A DNA stretch of 64,000 bases from Acidimicrobiaceae bacterium (lineage in GTDB: Bacteria; Actinomycetota; Acidimicrobiia; Acidimicrobiales; RAAP-2), in NCBI GenBank assembly GCA_027315315.1, contig DAHUYG010000039.1:38872-102871 (forward strand), written 5' to 3'. Positions 8,768 through 17,351 of the stretch are shown in pieces (the stretch's first letter is position 1; each line of letters begins with the position of its first letter). The notes under the pieces were generated by a model that worked only from the letters and a program-made list of their open reading frames with translations, did no database searches and was not told where the DNA came from. A program made the position numbers and the translations under genes.

Positions 8768-11092
8768 CTACTCGGCGACCACCGCCGGCGTGACCTCGGG
8801 CGTCGGTTCGCCGCCGGACATCATGCTCTGGGTCTTGCGCTTCGAGAAGGCGATCGCCGCCAGGAGCACGAGGAGGGCGATGCCGGCGATCGCGAAGCGG
8901 GCCCCGTTGTTGTGGCGCAGCGTGATCACGGCCGGCAGGATCAGGAGCGAGACGAGGTTCATCACCTTGATGAGCGGGTTGAGGGCGGGTCCGGCGGTGT
9001 CCTTGAAAGGGTCGCCGACCGTGTCGCCGATGACCGCCGCCTTGTGGGTCTCGGATCCCTTGCCACCCTCGTAGCCGTCCTCGATGAACTTCTTCGCGTT
9101 GTCCCACGCACCGCCCGAGTTCGACAGCGTGTTGGCCATCAGCTGGCCGGTCAGGATCGCCGCCGCCAGGAAGGCGCCCAGGGCCTTGTAGTTGATGCCG
9201 AAGCCGACGATGGCCGGGGTGAGGACCGCGAGCAGGGCGGGGGTGGCGAGCTCTCGCTGCGCGGCTGCGGTGCAGATGGAGATCACCCGGCCGTACTCGG
9301 GGGTCTCGGAGTAGTCCATGATCCCGGGATGCTCGCGGAACTGGCGGCGGACCTCCTGGACCACCGTCCCCGCCGAGCGCCCGACGGCCCGGATCGCGAG
9401 CGAGGAGAACAAGAAGGCCACCGAGCCACCGATCAGGAGCCCGATGAAGATGGTCGGGTTGGCCACGTTGATCTGGGTGGCCGCCGCGCTGAACAGCGCG
9501 CTCCCGCTCACGTGCAGGTTGAGCTGGCTCCCGATGGTCTCGACGAAGGAGGCGAAGAGGGCGACGGCGGCGATCACCGCCGACCCGATCGCCACACCCT
9601 TGGTGATGGCCTTGGTGGTGTTGCCCACCGCGTCGAGGCTCACCATGATCCGCTCGGCCTCGCCGGTGAACTCGCCCGACATCTCGGCCACGCCCGCCGC
9701 GTTGTCCGAGACGGGCCCGAAGCTGTCCTCCGAGACGATCATGCCGGTCGTCGCGAGCAGGCCGATGCCGATCAGCGCGACGAGGTAGAGGGAGAACTCG
9801 ATGTTGCCGCCCCCGAGCCCGACCGCAACGGCGATCGCGATCGCGATCGCGATGATCGCCCACACCGAGGACTCGAGCCCGATCGAGATGCCCGAGAGCA
9901 CGGTGGTCGCCGGGCCGGTGCGGGCCGACTCGGCGATCTCACGCACCGGTCCGCGCTCGGTCGAGGTGAACTGCTCGGTGATCTGGCTGGCGACGAGCGA
10001 CAGGATCACGCCGGTGAGCACCGCGTAGAAGACCTTCAGGTCGTGCACGTAGTACTGGGCCACGAAGAACGCACCGATCACCGTGATCACGGCCGCGCTC
10101 CAAAAGCCCCGGTTGATCGCGCTGAGGGCGTTGCGGTCCTTCGCCCGTGAGCGCACGATCAGCACGCCGAACAGCGAGGCCAGGATCCCGATGGCCGGGA
10201 CGATAAGGGGGAAGAGCACGGCCGGCGTCGGGTTGTGGTGGATCGTGCGGAACGCCGCGTAGCCCAAGATGAGCGACGAGATGATCGTGATGATGTAGGA
10301 CTCGAAGAGGTCGGCAGCCATCCCAGCGCAGTCGCCGACGTTGTCGCCCACGTTGTCGGCGATCGTGGCCGCGTTGCGGGGGTCGTCCTCGGGGATCCCC
10401 GCCTCGACCTTGCCCACCAGGTCGGCCCCCACATCCGCGGCCTTGGTGAAGATCCCGCCGCCGACCCGCATGAACAGGGCGAGGAGCGACGCCCCGAAGG
10501 CGAACCCGACGAGGACCGCTGTGGCCGTGTTCTGGAAGATGAAGACGATGGCGGTCGCCCCCAGGAGGCCGAGGCCGACGCAGAGCATCCCGGTCACCGC
10601 ACCCGAGCGGAAGGCGACCCGCAGCGCACCGGGTAGCTTGCCGCCGGTGGCGGCGGCCGCCGTCCGGACGTTGCCCCGCACGGCGATGCTCATCCCGATG
10701 AACCCGGTCAGCCCGGAGAAGGCCGCACCGAAGAGGAAGCAGACAACCCGGAGGATCCCCGCCTCGGGGAAGCTGAAGGCGATCGAGCCGTTCGGGCGGG
10801 TCACCTTGGTGGCGGTGAAGAAGATCAGGATCGCCAGCGGCACCACGATGATGGCGATCACCTTGAACTGGCGCCGAAGAAAGGCCTCGGCGCCCTCTTG
10901 GATCGCCTTCGCGATCTCGCGCATCTTGACCGACCCCTGGTCGGCCCGGAGGACGCCCCGCATGAGGGCGAGCCCCGAGAGGATCCCGATCAGGCCGGCC
11001 ACGAGTGCGAGGACCAGCCAGACCTTGTCGGTCCCGCCGAGGTGGAAGTTCTGGTAGCTGCCCTCGGCGGCAAGTTGGGTCACGGCTGGCAT
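8768..11092 (-). CDS. hppA: Membrane-bound proton-pumping pyrophosphatase
   Basis: This 774-residue integral membrane enzyme couples pyrophosphate hydrolysis to proton export. About 15-16 hydrophobic helices are present. The substrate-binding blocks are clear: TKAADVGADLVGKVE, EDDPRNAATIADNVGDNVGD and the C-terminal IGDTVGDPFKDTAGPALNPL. The motif GNTTKAITKG has Lys where potassium-dependent members have Ala and Thr where they have Gly, so this should be the potassium-independent type. It starts at the ATG at 11092, with GGAAGGGA about 12 bases upstream. The promoter region contains a tandem repeat, annotated separately. Confidence 0.95.
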   Translation of the reverse strand: MPAVTQLAAEGSYQNFHLGGTDKVWLVLALVAGLIGILSGLALMRGVLRADQGSVKMREIAKAIQEGAEAFLRRQFKVIAIIVVPLAILIFFTATKVTRPNGSIAFSFPEAGILRVVCFLFGAAFSGLTGFIGMSIAVRGNVRTAAAATGGKLPGALRVAFRSGAVTGMLCVGLGLLGATAIVFIFQNTATAVLVGFAFGASLLALFMRVGGGIFTKAADVGADLVGKVEAGIPEDDPRNAATIADNVGDNVGDCAGMAADLFESYIITIISSLILGYAAFRTIHHNPTPAVLFPLIVPAIGILASLFGVLIVRSRAKDRNALSAINRGFWSAAVITVIGAFFVAQYYVHDLKVFYAVLTGVILSLVASQITEQFTSTERGPVREIAESARTGPATTVLSGISIGLESSVWAIIAIAIAIAVAVGLGGGNIEFSLYLVALIGIGLLATTGMIVSEDSFGPVSDNAAGVAEMSGEFTGEAERIMVSLDAVGNTTKAITKGVAIGSAVIAAVALFASFVETIGSQLNLHVSGSALFSAAATQINVANPTIFIGLLIGGSVAFLFSSLAIRAVGRSAGTVVQEVRRQFREHPGIMDYSETPEYGRVISICTAAAQRELATPALLAVLTPAIVGFGINYKALGAFLAAAILTGQLMANTLSNSGGAWDNAKKFIEDGYEGGKGSETHKAAVIGDTVGDPFKDTAGPALNPLIKVMNLVSLLILPAVITLRHNNGARFAIAGIALLVLLAAIAFSKRKTQSMMSGGEPTPEVTPAVVAE

Positions 11093-11121
11093 ACGCGGAC
11101 TGGTTCCCTTCCCGTTGCTGT

Positions 11122-11163
11122 TCTATTGATGCTGTCTCGTGCTCTATTGATGCTGGCTCGTGC
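11122..11163 (+). repeat. Two tandem 21-bp repeats upstream of hppA
   Basis: Positions 11122-11142 and 11143-11163 are direct copies beginning TCTATTGATGCTG and differ at one base (T versus G at the 14th position). They lie 30-71 bases upstream of the hppA start, in a 262-base gap, and are much more AT-rich than their surroundings. They may be an operator or part of the promoter. No inverted symmetry is obvious within one unit. Confidence 0.8.
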
Positions 11164-11354
11164 CCAGGGCCCCGGAGATCGATACCGGCCATTTCCCCTG
11201 CGGCGGCGACCGGTGGCGCTTCCCTCTGACGTGCTCGGTCGACCGCGCCCGGCAGGAGCTGGAGTGCGGTGCAGCGCGGTCCCCGGCCCCTTCATGGGCG
11301 GGTGGAGGTTAGCGACCCCACCCGCCAAAGGGCAAGGAAGCCCCGGGGGCGGGC

Positions 11355-13865
11355 TCAATCGCCGTCCGGATCGTCGTCGCCCGCCCCGGCCCCGGCGACC
11401 AGCTCGTAGTCGGGGTTGAGGATTGCAAGCCGGCGGTCCCAGGACCCCGCCATGCCCGAGGCGACCAGGCGGGCCCCGGTCTCGATGCCCGGGATCCTGG
11501 GCCGGCCCTGGAAGACGAGGAGGATGGCCCCGGTGTCGTCGACCAGGACGCACTCGAGGTTGGAGGTCCCGCCGCGGGGCTGCACCCGCACAGAGTGGAC
11601 CCGGCCGGCCACCCGCACGCGGTGGCGCCACTGGACCGCGCCGATCGGGACCGTGCCCCCCGCCCGCCGGGCGAGGGCGGCGTCGGGGGCGCTCAGGGTC
11701 CTCGTCTTGCCGGAGGTCTCGGGCACCGGCGGCTCGCCGGAGCCGACCACCCGGCGGGCGGCCGAGCGGAGCCGCTGGTGGCGCCCCGAGACGATGTCCC
11801 CGACGTTGAACGGGACGATCGTGGCGCTCACGTGGGGCACCGGGCTCAGCCCGGCGGCGATCCGCTCGGCCGTGCGGTCGTGGAGCAGGCGCTTCCAGCC
11901 CGAGCTGAAGCTGCGCCTCGGGAGGAGCACCGTGCACTCGGTCTCGCCGTCGGCCACCACCCCGGCCACGAGCTCGACGGTCGCCCGGGTGAGGCGGCGG
12001 TCGCGACACTCGACGATGTCGAGGGGCAGCCTCGAGAGGCCGAGGCGACCCCAGTCCCGCTCGAGCTGGCGGGCCCGCCTGGAGTCGATGTCGAAGTGGA
12101 CGGCCCGGAGGCTGTCGGGGGCGAGGCCCCTCGCGTACTGCAGCGCCCGCGCGGTGGCGAGGTCGAGGTTGTCGACGAGGACGATCACCGCGTGGCGGCT
12201 GCGGATGGGCGCCTCGGTCACCTGCACGGCGCCGATCTCGAGGAGCTGGTCCTCGGCCACGTACTGGCGGTGGAGGCGGATCAGGCCGATGAAGAGGAGC
12301 GGCCCGACGACCACCACCACCCACGCGCCCTCGGTGAACTTGGCCAGGGTGAAGATGAGGACGACGGTGGCCGACAGGAAGGCCGCGAACCCGTTGATGG
12401 CCAGGCTCCTGCGCCAGTGCCCCTCGCGATGGGTCAGGTGGTGCTTGACCATGCCCGCCCCCGCCATGGCGAACCCGGTGAACACGCCGATCGCGTACAG
12501 CGCGACGAGCGCGCTCACCTTGGAGCGGGTGACGAGCAGCAGGGTCACCGCCACCGCCGCCAGGACGAGGATGCCGTTGGAGAAGGCGAGCCGGTGCCCG
12601 CGCCGGGTCAGCTGGCGGGGCAGGAACTGGTCCCCGGCGACGAAGCTCGCGAGGTAGGGGAACCCGTTGAAGCTCGTGTTGCCCCCGGTGTAGAGCACGA
12701 ACAGCGTGGCGGCCTGGACGATGTAGAAGAGCGCCTTCCCGACCCAGGTCGAGCCGAGGACGTAGCGCACCTCCTGGGAAAGCACCGTGGGCGAGCCCGC
12801 CGCATAGGGCACCGCGTGGGTCCAGCGGGCGAGGAGGGTCACGCCGAGCAACAAGAAGGCGAGCACGCTGCTCATGAGCACGAGCGTGCGCCGGGCGTTG
12901 AAGGCCTCGGGCTTGCGGAAGCTGGCCACGCCGTTGGAGATCGCCTCGAGCCCGGTGAGCGACGAGCCGCCGTTCGCGAAGGCCCGCAGGAGGGTGATGA
13001 AGGCGAGGCCCATGAGGAGGCCCGAGCCGCGATGGCCGAGCTGGCCGCCCACGAGGAGCGAGGTGGGCGGGAGCGGGTGGGCATGGATGTCGCCCAGGGC
13101 CGCCTTGACGTAGCCGACCACGATGACGGTGGAGACCGAGAACACGAAGAAGTAGGTCGGGAAGGCGAAGAGCTTGCCCGCCTCCCTGATCCCCCGGAGG
13201 TTGCCGTATACGAGGACGAGCACCACGGCGACCGAGATCGGGACCGAGTAGGGGATGAGCTTCGGGAACGCGCTCGTCAGCGCGTCGGTGCCCGCCGCGG
13301 TCTGGACCGCGACGGTGACCGTGTAGTCGATCAGGAGCGCGACCGCAGCGATCTGGGCGATCTTCGGGCCGAAGTTGTCCCGGGCGACCACGTACGCGCC
13401 GCCCGCCCTCGTGTAGCGCTGGATGACCTCGAGGTACGAGAGCGTGACGAAGAACAAGACGCCCAGGATCGCGAGCATGATCGGGACGACGAGGGTGAAG
13501 GCCGCCAGCCCGACCGCCGGGACGAGCTGGGTCAGGGTCTCCTCGGTGCCGTAGGCCGACGACGAGATGCAGTCGGGGGCGAGCACGCCGAGCGCCAGGG
13601 GTCTCGAGAGCCGCTCGGTGGTGAGCTGCTCGGTGACGAGTGGCGGCCCGAGGAGCCGGTTCTTCAGGCGGTACGAGAAGGTCTCGGGAATCTGGGCCGC
13701 GGCGTCGATCGCCATGGCCGGCGGCGCGCTCGGGGGTGGCGCCGGGCGCGGCGGCAGGCGCGAGGGCGCCTCGCCGCCGCTGACCCCCGGTGCCGTCCCC
13801 AGGTCACGGGGGGCCTGACCGCTCACCGGCTCAGCGTAAGGCAGCGCGACGCCCCACGTTTTCAT
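11355..13865 (-). CDS. APC-family (KimA-like) permease fused to an OB-fold domain
   Basis: Residues about 65-530 form a 12-helix APC-superfamily transporter with the family-typical start LAPDCISSSAYGTEE. It resembles the KimA/YdaO potassium importers. Residues 530-700 are a cytosolic domain containing HAVIVLVDNLDLATARALQYA. From about 745 an OB-fold-like domain follows (WRHRVRVAGRVHSVRV, then LECVLVDDTGAILLVFQGR). In other actinobacteria the permease, two TrkA proteins and a separate OB-fold protein are neighbours; here permease and OB fold form one chain. Divergent trkA genes start 58 bases away, which supports a potassium role. The ATG at 13865 is the longest start; the ATG at 13715 would remove a Pro-rich leader and may be the true one. 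Confidence 0.82.
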   Translation of the reverse strand: MKTWGVALPYAEPVSGQAPRDLGTAPGVSGGEAPSRLPPRPAPPPSAPPAMAIDAAAQIPETFSYRLKNRLLGPPLVTEQLTTERLSRPLALGVLAPDCISSSAYGTEETLTQLVPAVGLAAFTLVVPIMLAILGVLFFVTLSYLEVIQRYTRAGGAYVVARDNFGPKIAQIAAVALLIDYTVTVAVQTAAGTDALTSAFPKLIPYSVPISVAVVLVLVYGNLRGIREAGKLFAFPTYFFVFSVSTVIVVGYVKAALGDIHAHPLPPTSLLVGGQLGHRGSGLLMGLAFITLLRAFANGGSSLTGLEAISNGVASFRKPEAFNARRTLVLMSSVLAFLLLGVTLLARWTHAVPYAAGSPTVLSQEVRYVLGSTWVGKALFYIVQAATLFVLYTGGNTSFNGFPYLASFVAGDQFLPRQLTRRGHRLAFSNGILVLAAVAVTLLLVTRSKVSALVALYAIGVFTGFAMAGAGMVKHHLTHREGHWRRSLAINGFAAFLSATVVLIFTLAKFTEGAWVVVVVGPLLFIGLIRLHRQYVAEDQLLEIGAVQVTEAPIRSRHAVIVLVDNLDLATARALQYARGLAPDSLRAVHFDIDSRRARQLERDWGRLGLSRLPLDIVECRDRRLTRATVELVAGVVADGETECTVLLPRRSFSSGWKRLLHDRTAERIAAGLSPVPHVSATIVPFNVGDIVSGRHQRLRSAARRVVGSGEPPVPETSGKTRTLSAPDAALARRAGGTVPIGAVQWRHRVRVAGRVHSVRVQPRGGTSNLECVLVDDTGAILLVFQGRPRIPGIETGARLVASGMAGSWDRRLAILNPDYELVAGAGAGDDDPDGD

Positions 13866-13923
13866 GGGCCCCGCGACCGAGAGCGTTCTTTACAACCCCG
13901 CGGGGGGCGTGTTGCATTGTGCG

Positions 13924-14604
13924 ATGCACGTCGTCATCGTCGGTTGCGGCCGGGTCGGCTCCGGGCTGGCGATGGCGCTCCAGCGTGACGGCCACACCGT
14001 GGCGATCCTCGACCTCAACGTCCGGGCCTTCCGCCGGCTCCCCGAGGCCTTCGGTGGCCAACGCCTCGTGGGTTCGGGCTTCGACCGCGACGACCTGGAG
14101 GCGGCCGGGGCCGTCGAGGCGGACGCGCTCGCGGCCGTCACGAGCGGCGACAACACGAACATCTTGACGGTCCGCATCGCGCGGGAGAACTACGGCATCG
14201 CGCGGGTGGTCGCCCGCATCTATGACCCGCGGCGGGCCGAGATCTACAAGCGCCTCGGCATCCCGACCGTCGCCACGGTGCCCTGGACGATCGACCAGGT
14301 CCACCGGAGCCTGGTCCACGACGGCCAGTCGGCCGAGTGGGTCGACGCCACGGCCAGGCTCGTGCTGGTCGAGCGGCGCCTCCCCGAGGGGTGGGCGGGC
14401 CGGACCCTGGTGGACGTCGAGGAGAACACCCGCATCAAGCTCGTCGCGGTGGTGCGCGCCGGGAGCCCGCGTCTCGACGTGCACGACCTCGTCGGCCAGG
14501 AGGGCGACGTGCTCCACATCGCAGCGACGAAGGACTCCCTCGAGTTGCTCGCCGAGCGGCTCGGCCCCGTCCACCCGGTCGGCGCACAGGAGCGCCCCCG
14601 ATGA
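13924..14604 (+). CDS. trkA: TrkA-type potassium channel regulator (first of a pair)
   Basis: This 226-residue protein has a Rossmann RCK-N domain starting VIVGCGRVGSGLA, with the acidic end of strand 2 in AILDLNVRAF, and a C-terminal RCK-C half. Such proteins bind NAD(H) or ATP and gate Trk-type or other potassium transporters from the cytosolic side. I chose the ATG at 13924 because it sits directly before the first Rossmann strand; an upstream frame to 13864 adds 20 unconserved residues. Its stop overlaps the next trkA start (ATGA). It is divergent from the KimA-like permease, and the two probably share a control region. Confidence 0.88.
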   Translation: MHVVIVGCGRVGSGLAMALQRDGHTVAILDLNVRAFRRLPEAFGGQRLVGSGFDRDDLEAAGAVEADALAAVTSGDNTNILTVRIARENYGIARVVARIYDPRRAEIYKRLGIPTVATVPWTIDQVHRSLVHDGQSAEWVDATARLVLVERRLPEGWAGRTLVDVEENTRIKLVAVVRAGSPRLDVHDLVGQEGDVLHIAATKDSLELLAERLGPVHPVGAQERPR

Positions 14605-15263
14605 GGGTCGCCATCTGCGGTGGCGGCAGCGTGGGCACGACGATCGCCGGCGACCTGCACGCGAGCGGCCACGAGGTGCTGGTCCTCGAGCGCGACCCCG
14701 ACGTCGTCGAGCGCCGCCGCAAGGAGCTCGACGTGACCTGGATCGCCGCCGACGCGTGCGAGGTGGCCTCGCTCGACGCGGCGGGCCTCGCCACGGTCGA
14801 CGTGGTCGTTGCAGCGACGGGCGACGACGAGGACAACCTGGTCATCTCGCTGCTCGCCAAGCAGGAGTTCGCGGTCCCGAGGGTCGTCGCCCGCGTGAAC
14901 CACTCGAAGAACCAGTGGCTCTTCAACGAGGGCTGGGGCGTCGACATCTCGGTCTCGACACCCCAGCTCATCACCGCCATCGTCGAGGAGGCCGTGTCGG
15001 TCGGCTCCCTTGTGAGGCTGCTGCAGTTCGAGGGGGGCGGCGCCCACCTGGTCGAGGTGACGCTGGCCCCCGAGTCGCCCGCGGCGGGCAACGAGCTCGC
15101 CAGGCTCGGGATCCCCCGTGAGGCCGCCATCGTGGCCATCGTGCGCGACGACCACCTCGTCGTGCCGCGGCCCGAGGTGGTCCTCCAGAGCGGCGACGAG
15201 GTGCTCGTGATCGTCACCCAGGACGCAGAGCCCGAGGTTCGCAGCGTCCTCGTCGGCGAGTAG
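14601..15263 (+). CDS. trkA: TrkA-type potassium channel regulator (second of a pair)
   Basis: This 220-residue paralogue of the preceding gene has the Rossmann start VAICGGGSVGTTIAGDL, strand-2 acidic LVLERD, the segment VVVAATGDDEDNLVISLLAK and a C-terminal RCK-C domain ending in SGDEVLVIVT. Its ATG overlaps the stop of the first trkA by four bases, so the two are co-translated, probably as a hetero-oligomer. The ceoB/ceoC pair of mycobacteria has the same arrangement. Confidence 0.88.
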   Translation: MRVAICGGGSVGTTIAGDLHASGHEVLVLERDPDVVERRRKELDVTWIAADACEVASLDAAGLATVDVVVAATGDDEDNLVISLLAKQEFAVPRVVARVNHSKNQWLFNEGWGVDISVSTPQLITAIVEEAVSVGSLVRLLQFEGGGAHLVEVTLAPESPAAGNELARLGIPREAAIVAIVRDDHLVVPRPEVVLQSGDEVLVIVTQDAEPEVRSVLVGE

Positions 15264-15357
15264 CCCGGCGGCCGGGCGACCGCCGCCGGGTCTGCGCACC
15301 GGGCGCACCGGCGGTCCATGCGCGGAGCGCCGGTGGGGCCGCCCGTAGCATGGTGGC

Positions 15358-16188
15358 GTGGAGAGCGCTGCGTTCTTCGACCTGGACAAGACGGTGATCA
15401 CGAAGGCCTCGGTCGCCGCGTTCAGCCACCACTTCCGCCGCGACGGCCTCATCACGAGGCGGACCGTGGCGCGCGCCATCGGCTCGCAGTTCCTCTACGT
15501 GCAGCTCGGGGCGGGCGAGGAGCGGATGGCCAAGATCCGCGAGTCGCTCCTCGCGCTCACCAAGGGCTGGGACCGGGACCGGGTGCGCCAGATCGTGCGC
15601 GAGCGCCTGCTCCAGACCGTCGAGCCGCTCATCTACGCCGAGGCGCTCGAGCTGATGGCGAGCCACCACCTGGCCGGCCAACGGGTCTTCCTCGTCTCGA
15701 CCTCCCCCGAGGAGATCGTCCTGCCGATGGCCGAGCTGCTCGGCGCCGACGGGACGATCTGCTCGCGCGCCGAGGTCGACGAGGAGGGCCGCTACACGGG
15801 CAAAATGGCCTACTTCGCCGACGGCGAGCACAAGGCCCAGGCGATCGCCGAGCTCGCAGAGGAGCTCGGGCTCGATCTCAGGGCCTCGACCGCCTACTCG
15901 GACTCGGCCACCGACGTGCCGATGCTCGAGCTCGTGGGGCGGCCGGTGGCCGTCAACGCCGACCGTAAGCTCGCCCGCCTGGCGCGCGAGCGGGGATGGG
16001 AGTCGACCCACTTCACCAAGCCGGTCCGCCTGCGGGACCGGGCCGCCACCGCGGCCCCGGTGCTCACGAGCCTCACGGTGGCCGGAGCGGCGGTCGTGCT
16101 CGGGTTCTGGGGTCGGCGCCGCAACGCGGCAACCCTCGAGCGCGAGGGCACGACGGGCCCCGAGCGCCGGACGGCGCTCGTTCCCTAG
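15358..16188 (+). CDS. HAD-IB phosphatase with C-terminal membrane anchor
   Basis: The 276-residue protein is a SerB-like HAD hydrolase. Motif I is FFDLDKTV (nucleophile Asp8, general acid Asp10), motif II is FLVSTSPEEI, and motif IV is YSDSATDVPML. A hydrophobic segment at about residues 238-258, followed by Arg residues, could anchor it to the membrane. This subfamily is often annotated near lipid and envelope genes, but its substrate is unknown. The GTG start has TAGCAT six bases upstream and no Shine-Dalgarno sequence. Confidence 0.8.
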   Translation: MESAAFFDLDKTVITKASVAAFSHHFRRDGLITRRTVARAIGSQFLYVQLGAGEERMAKIRESLLALTKGWDRDRVRQIVRERLLQTVEPLIYAEALELMASHHLAGQRVFLVSTSPEEIVLPMAELLGADGTICSRAEVDEEGRYTGKMAYFADGEHKAQAIAELAEELGLDLRASTAYSDSATDVPMLELVGRPVAVNADRKLARLARERGWESTHFTKPVRLRDRAATAAPVLTSLTVAGAAVVLGFWGRRRNAATLEREGTTGPERRTALVP

Positions 16189-16199
16189 AGGACCTCGGG

Positions 16200-16277
16200 C
16201 TAGGCCTCGCGCAGGCGGCGGGCGGCGATACCGCCCACCACGGCGAGCAACAACACGACGAGCAGCAGCTTCTTCAT
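16200..16277 (-). CDS. 25-residue single-helix membrane protein behind the sigma factor
   Basis: This very short frame reads MKKLLLVVLLLAVVGGIAAR followed by RLREA and a TAG stop. It has two N-terminal lysines, about 17 hydrophobic residues and a basic end, the classic layout of a small inner-membrane protein. Its ATG lies four bases after the sigma-factor stop, so it could be translated by coupling; no separate ribosome site is seen. The N-terminus resembles the start of small actinobacterial DLW-39-type proteins, but the DLW tail is absent. Function is unknown. Confidence 0.55.
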   Translation of the reverse strand: MKKLLLVVLLLAVVGGIAARRLREA

Positions 16278-16281
16278 CGAC

Positions 16282-17220
16282 TCACACCGTCAGCAGGTCT
16301 CGGGCGCCGGTGTCCGAGGACGGGTGGCGCAGCTTGGACATGGCCCGGGCCTCGATCTGGCGGATCCGCTCCCGGGTCAGGTTGAAGTGCTCGCCCACCT
16401 CCTCGAGCGTGCGGGGCTCGCCGCGGTCGAGGCCGAAGCGCAGCCGGAGGATCTCGCGCTCGCGCTCGTCGAGCGGGGAGAGGAGCCGACCGATCTCCTC
16501 GGGGAGGAGGGACACCGCCGCCACCTCGAAGGGGGACTCGGCCGAGCGGTCCTCGACCACGTCGCCGAGCTCGGCGTCGCCGTCCTCGCGCAGCGGCTCG
16601 GAGAGCGAGAGCGGCTCGGCCCGGAACCGGAGCGCCTCGACGAGCTTGTCCGCGGGCATCTCCACCTCGACCCCGAGCTCGGCGAGCGTCGCCGGCCGGC
16701 CCAGCTTGAGCTCGAGGCGAGCCTGGGCCTTCTGGACCCGGGCGAGGGTGTCGCCGGCGTGGACCGGGAGGCGGATGGTGCGGCCCGTGTTGGCGATGCC
16801 CCGGGTGATCGCCTGGCGGATCCACCACGTGGCGTAGGTGGAGAACTTGAAGCCCTTGCGCCAGTCGAACTTCTCGACGGCATGCATGAGGCCGAGGTTC
16901 CCCTCCTGGATGAGGTCGAGCAACGGCAGCCCGGAGGCCTGGTATTTCTTCGCGATCGAGACGACCAGGCGGAGGTTCGACTGCACGAAGGTCTGCTGGG
17001 CCTGCTCGCCATGGATCACCGCCCGGCGCAGCTCCCGGCGCTTGGAGGTGGTCGTCCCCTTGGGCGCCTTGCGCAGCTCGCCCTCGGCGTCCCGGCCGCA
17101 CTCGATGGCCTGGGCCAGGCGGACCTCGTCGTCCTTCGTGAGGAGGGGGTACTGACCGATGTCGGTCAGGTACAGCCGTACGAGGTCCTCGTCGTCCCGT
17201 TCAATCCGTTCCTTGGCCAA
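16282..17220 (-). CDS. Group-2 (RpoD-like) RNA polymerase sigma factor
   Basis: The 312-residue protein has region 1.2 (DLVRLYLTDIGQYPLL), region 2 (NLRLVVSIAKKYQASGLPLL, then the -10 contact WRKGFKFSTYATWWIRQAI), region 3 and region 4.2 (LEEVGEHFNLTRERIRQIEA). The long N-terminal 1.1 extension of a primary sigma factor is absent, which suggests an SigB/Hrd-type alternative or second housekeeping sigma. It starts at the TTG at 17220, with GGAGGG about 13 bases upstream. An upstream TAGACT near 17333 could be its -10. A 25-residue membrane protein follows directly. Confidence 0.9.
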   Translation of the reverse strand: MAKERIERDDEDLVRLYLTDIGQYPLLTKDDEVRLAQAIECGRDAEGELRKAPKGTTTSKRRELRRAVIHGEQAQQTFVQSNLRLVVSIAKKYQASGLPLLDLIQEGNLGLMHAVEKFDWRKGFKFSTYATWWIRQAITRGIANTGRTIRLPVHAGDTLARVQKAQARLELKLGRPATLAELGVEVEMPADKLVEALRFRAEPLSLSEPLREDGDAELGDVVEDRSAESPFEVAAVSLLPEEIGRLLSPLDEREREILRLRFGLDRGEPRTLEEVGEHFNLTRERIRQIEARAMSKLRHPSSDTGARDLLTV

Positions 17221-17351
17221 GGTCCGCTCTATCCCTCCGTGCCCGATGGCATCACCCTGGCGCCATGGCTCGGGGTCAACTGCCTGGTCCGCCGCCGATT
17301 CGCCCCGGCGTGACGATCGTGTGCTGTTAGTCTACCGGCGCCGTCAACCCC

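Noticed and set aside
11595..13988. 797-residue plus-strand frame opposite the APC permease
   Set aside because: Antisense shadow; rich in Glu/Asp/Arg/Gly/His with no domain, while the minus strand encodes clear transmembrane helices.
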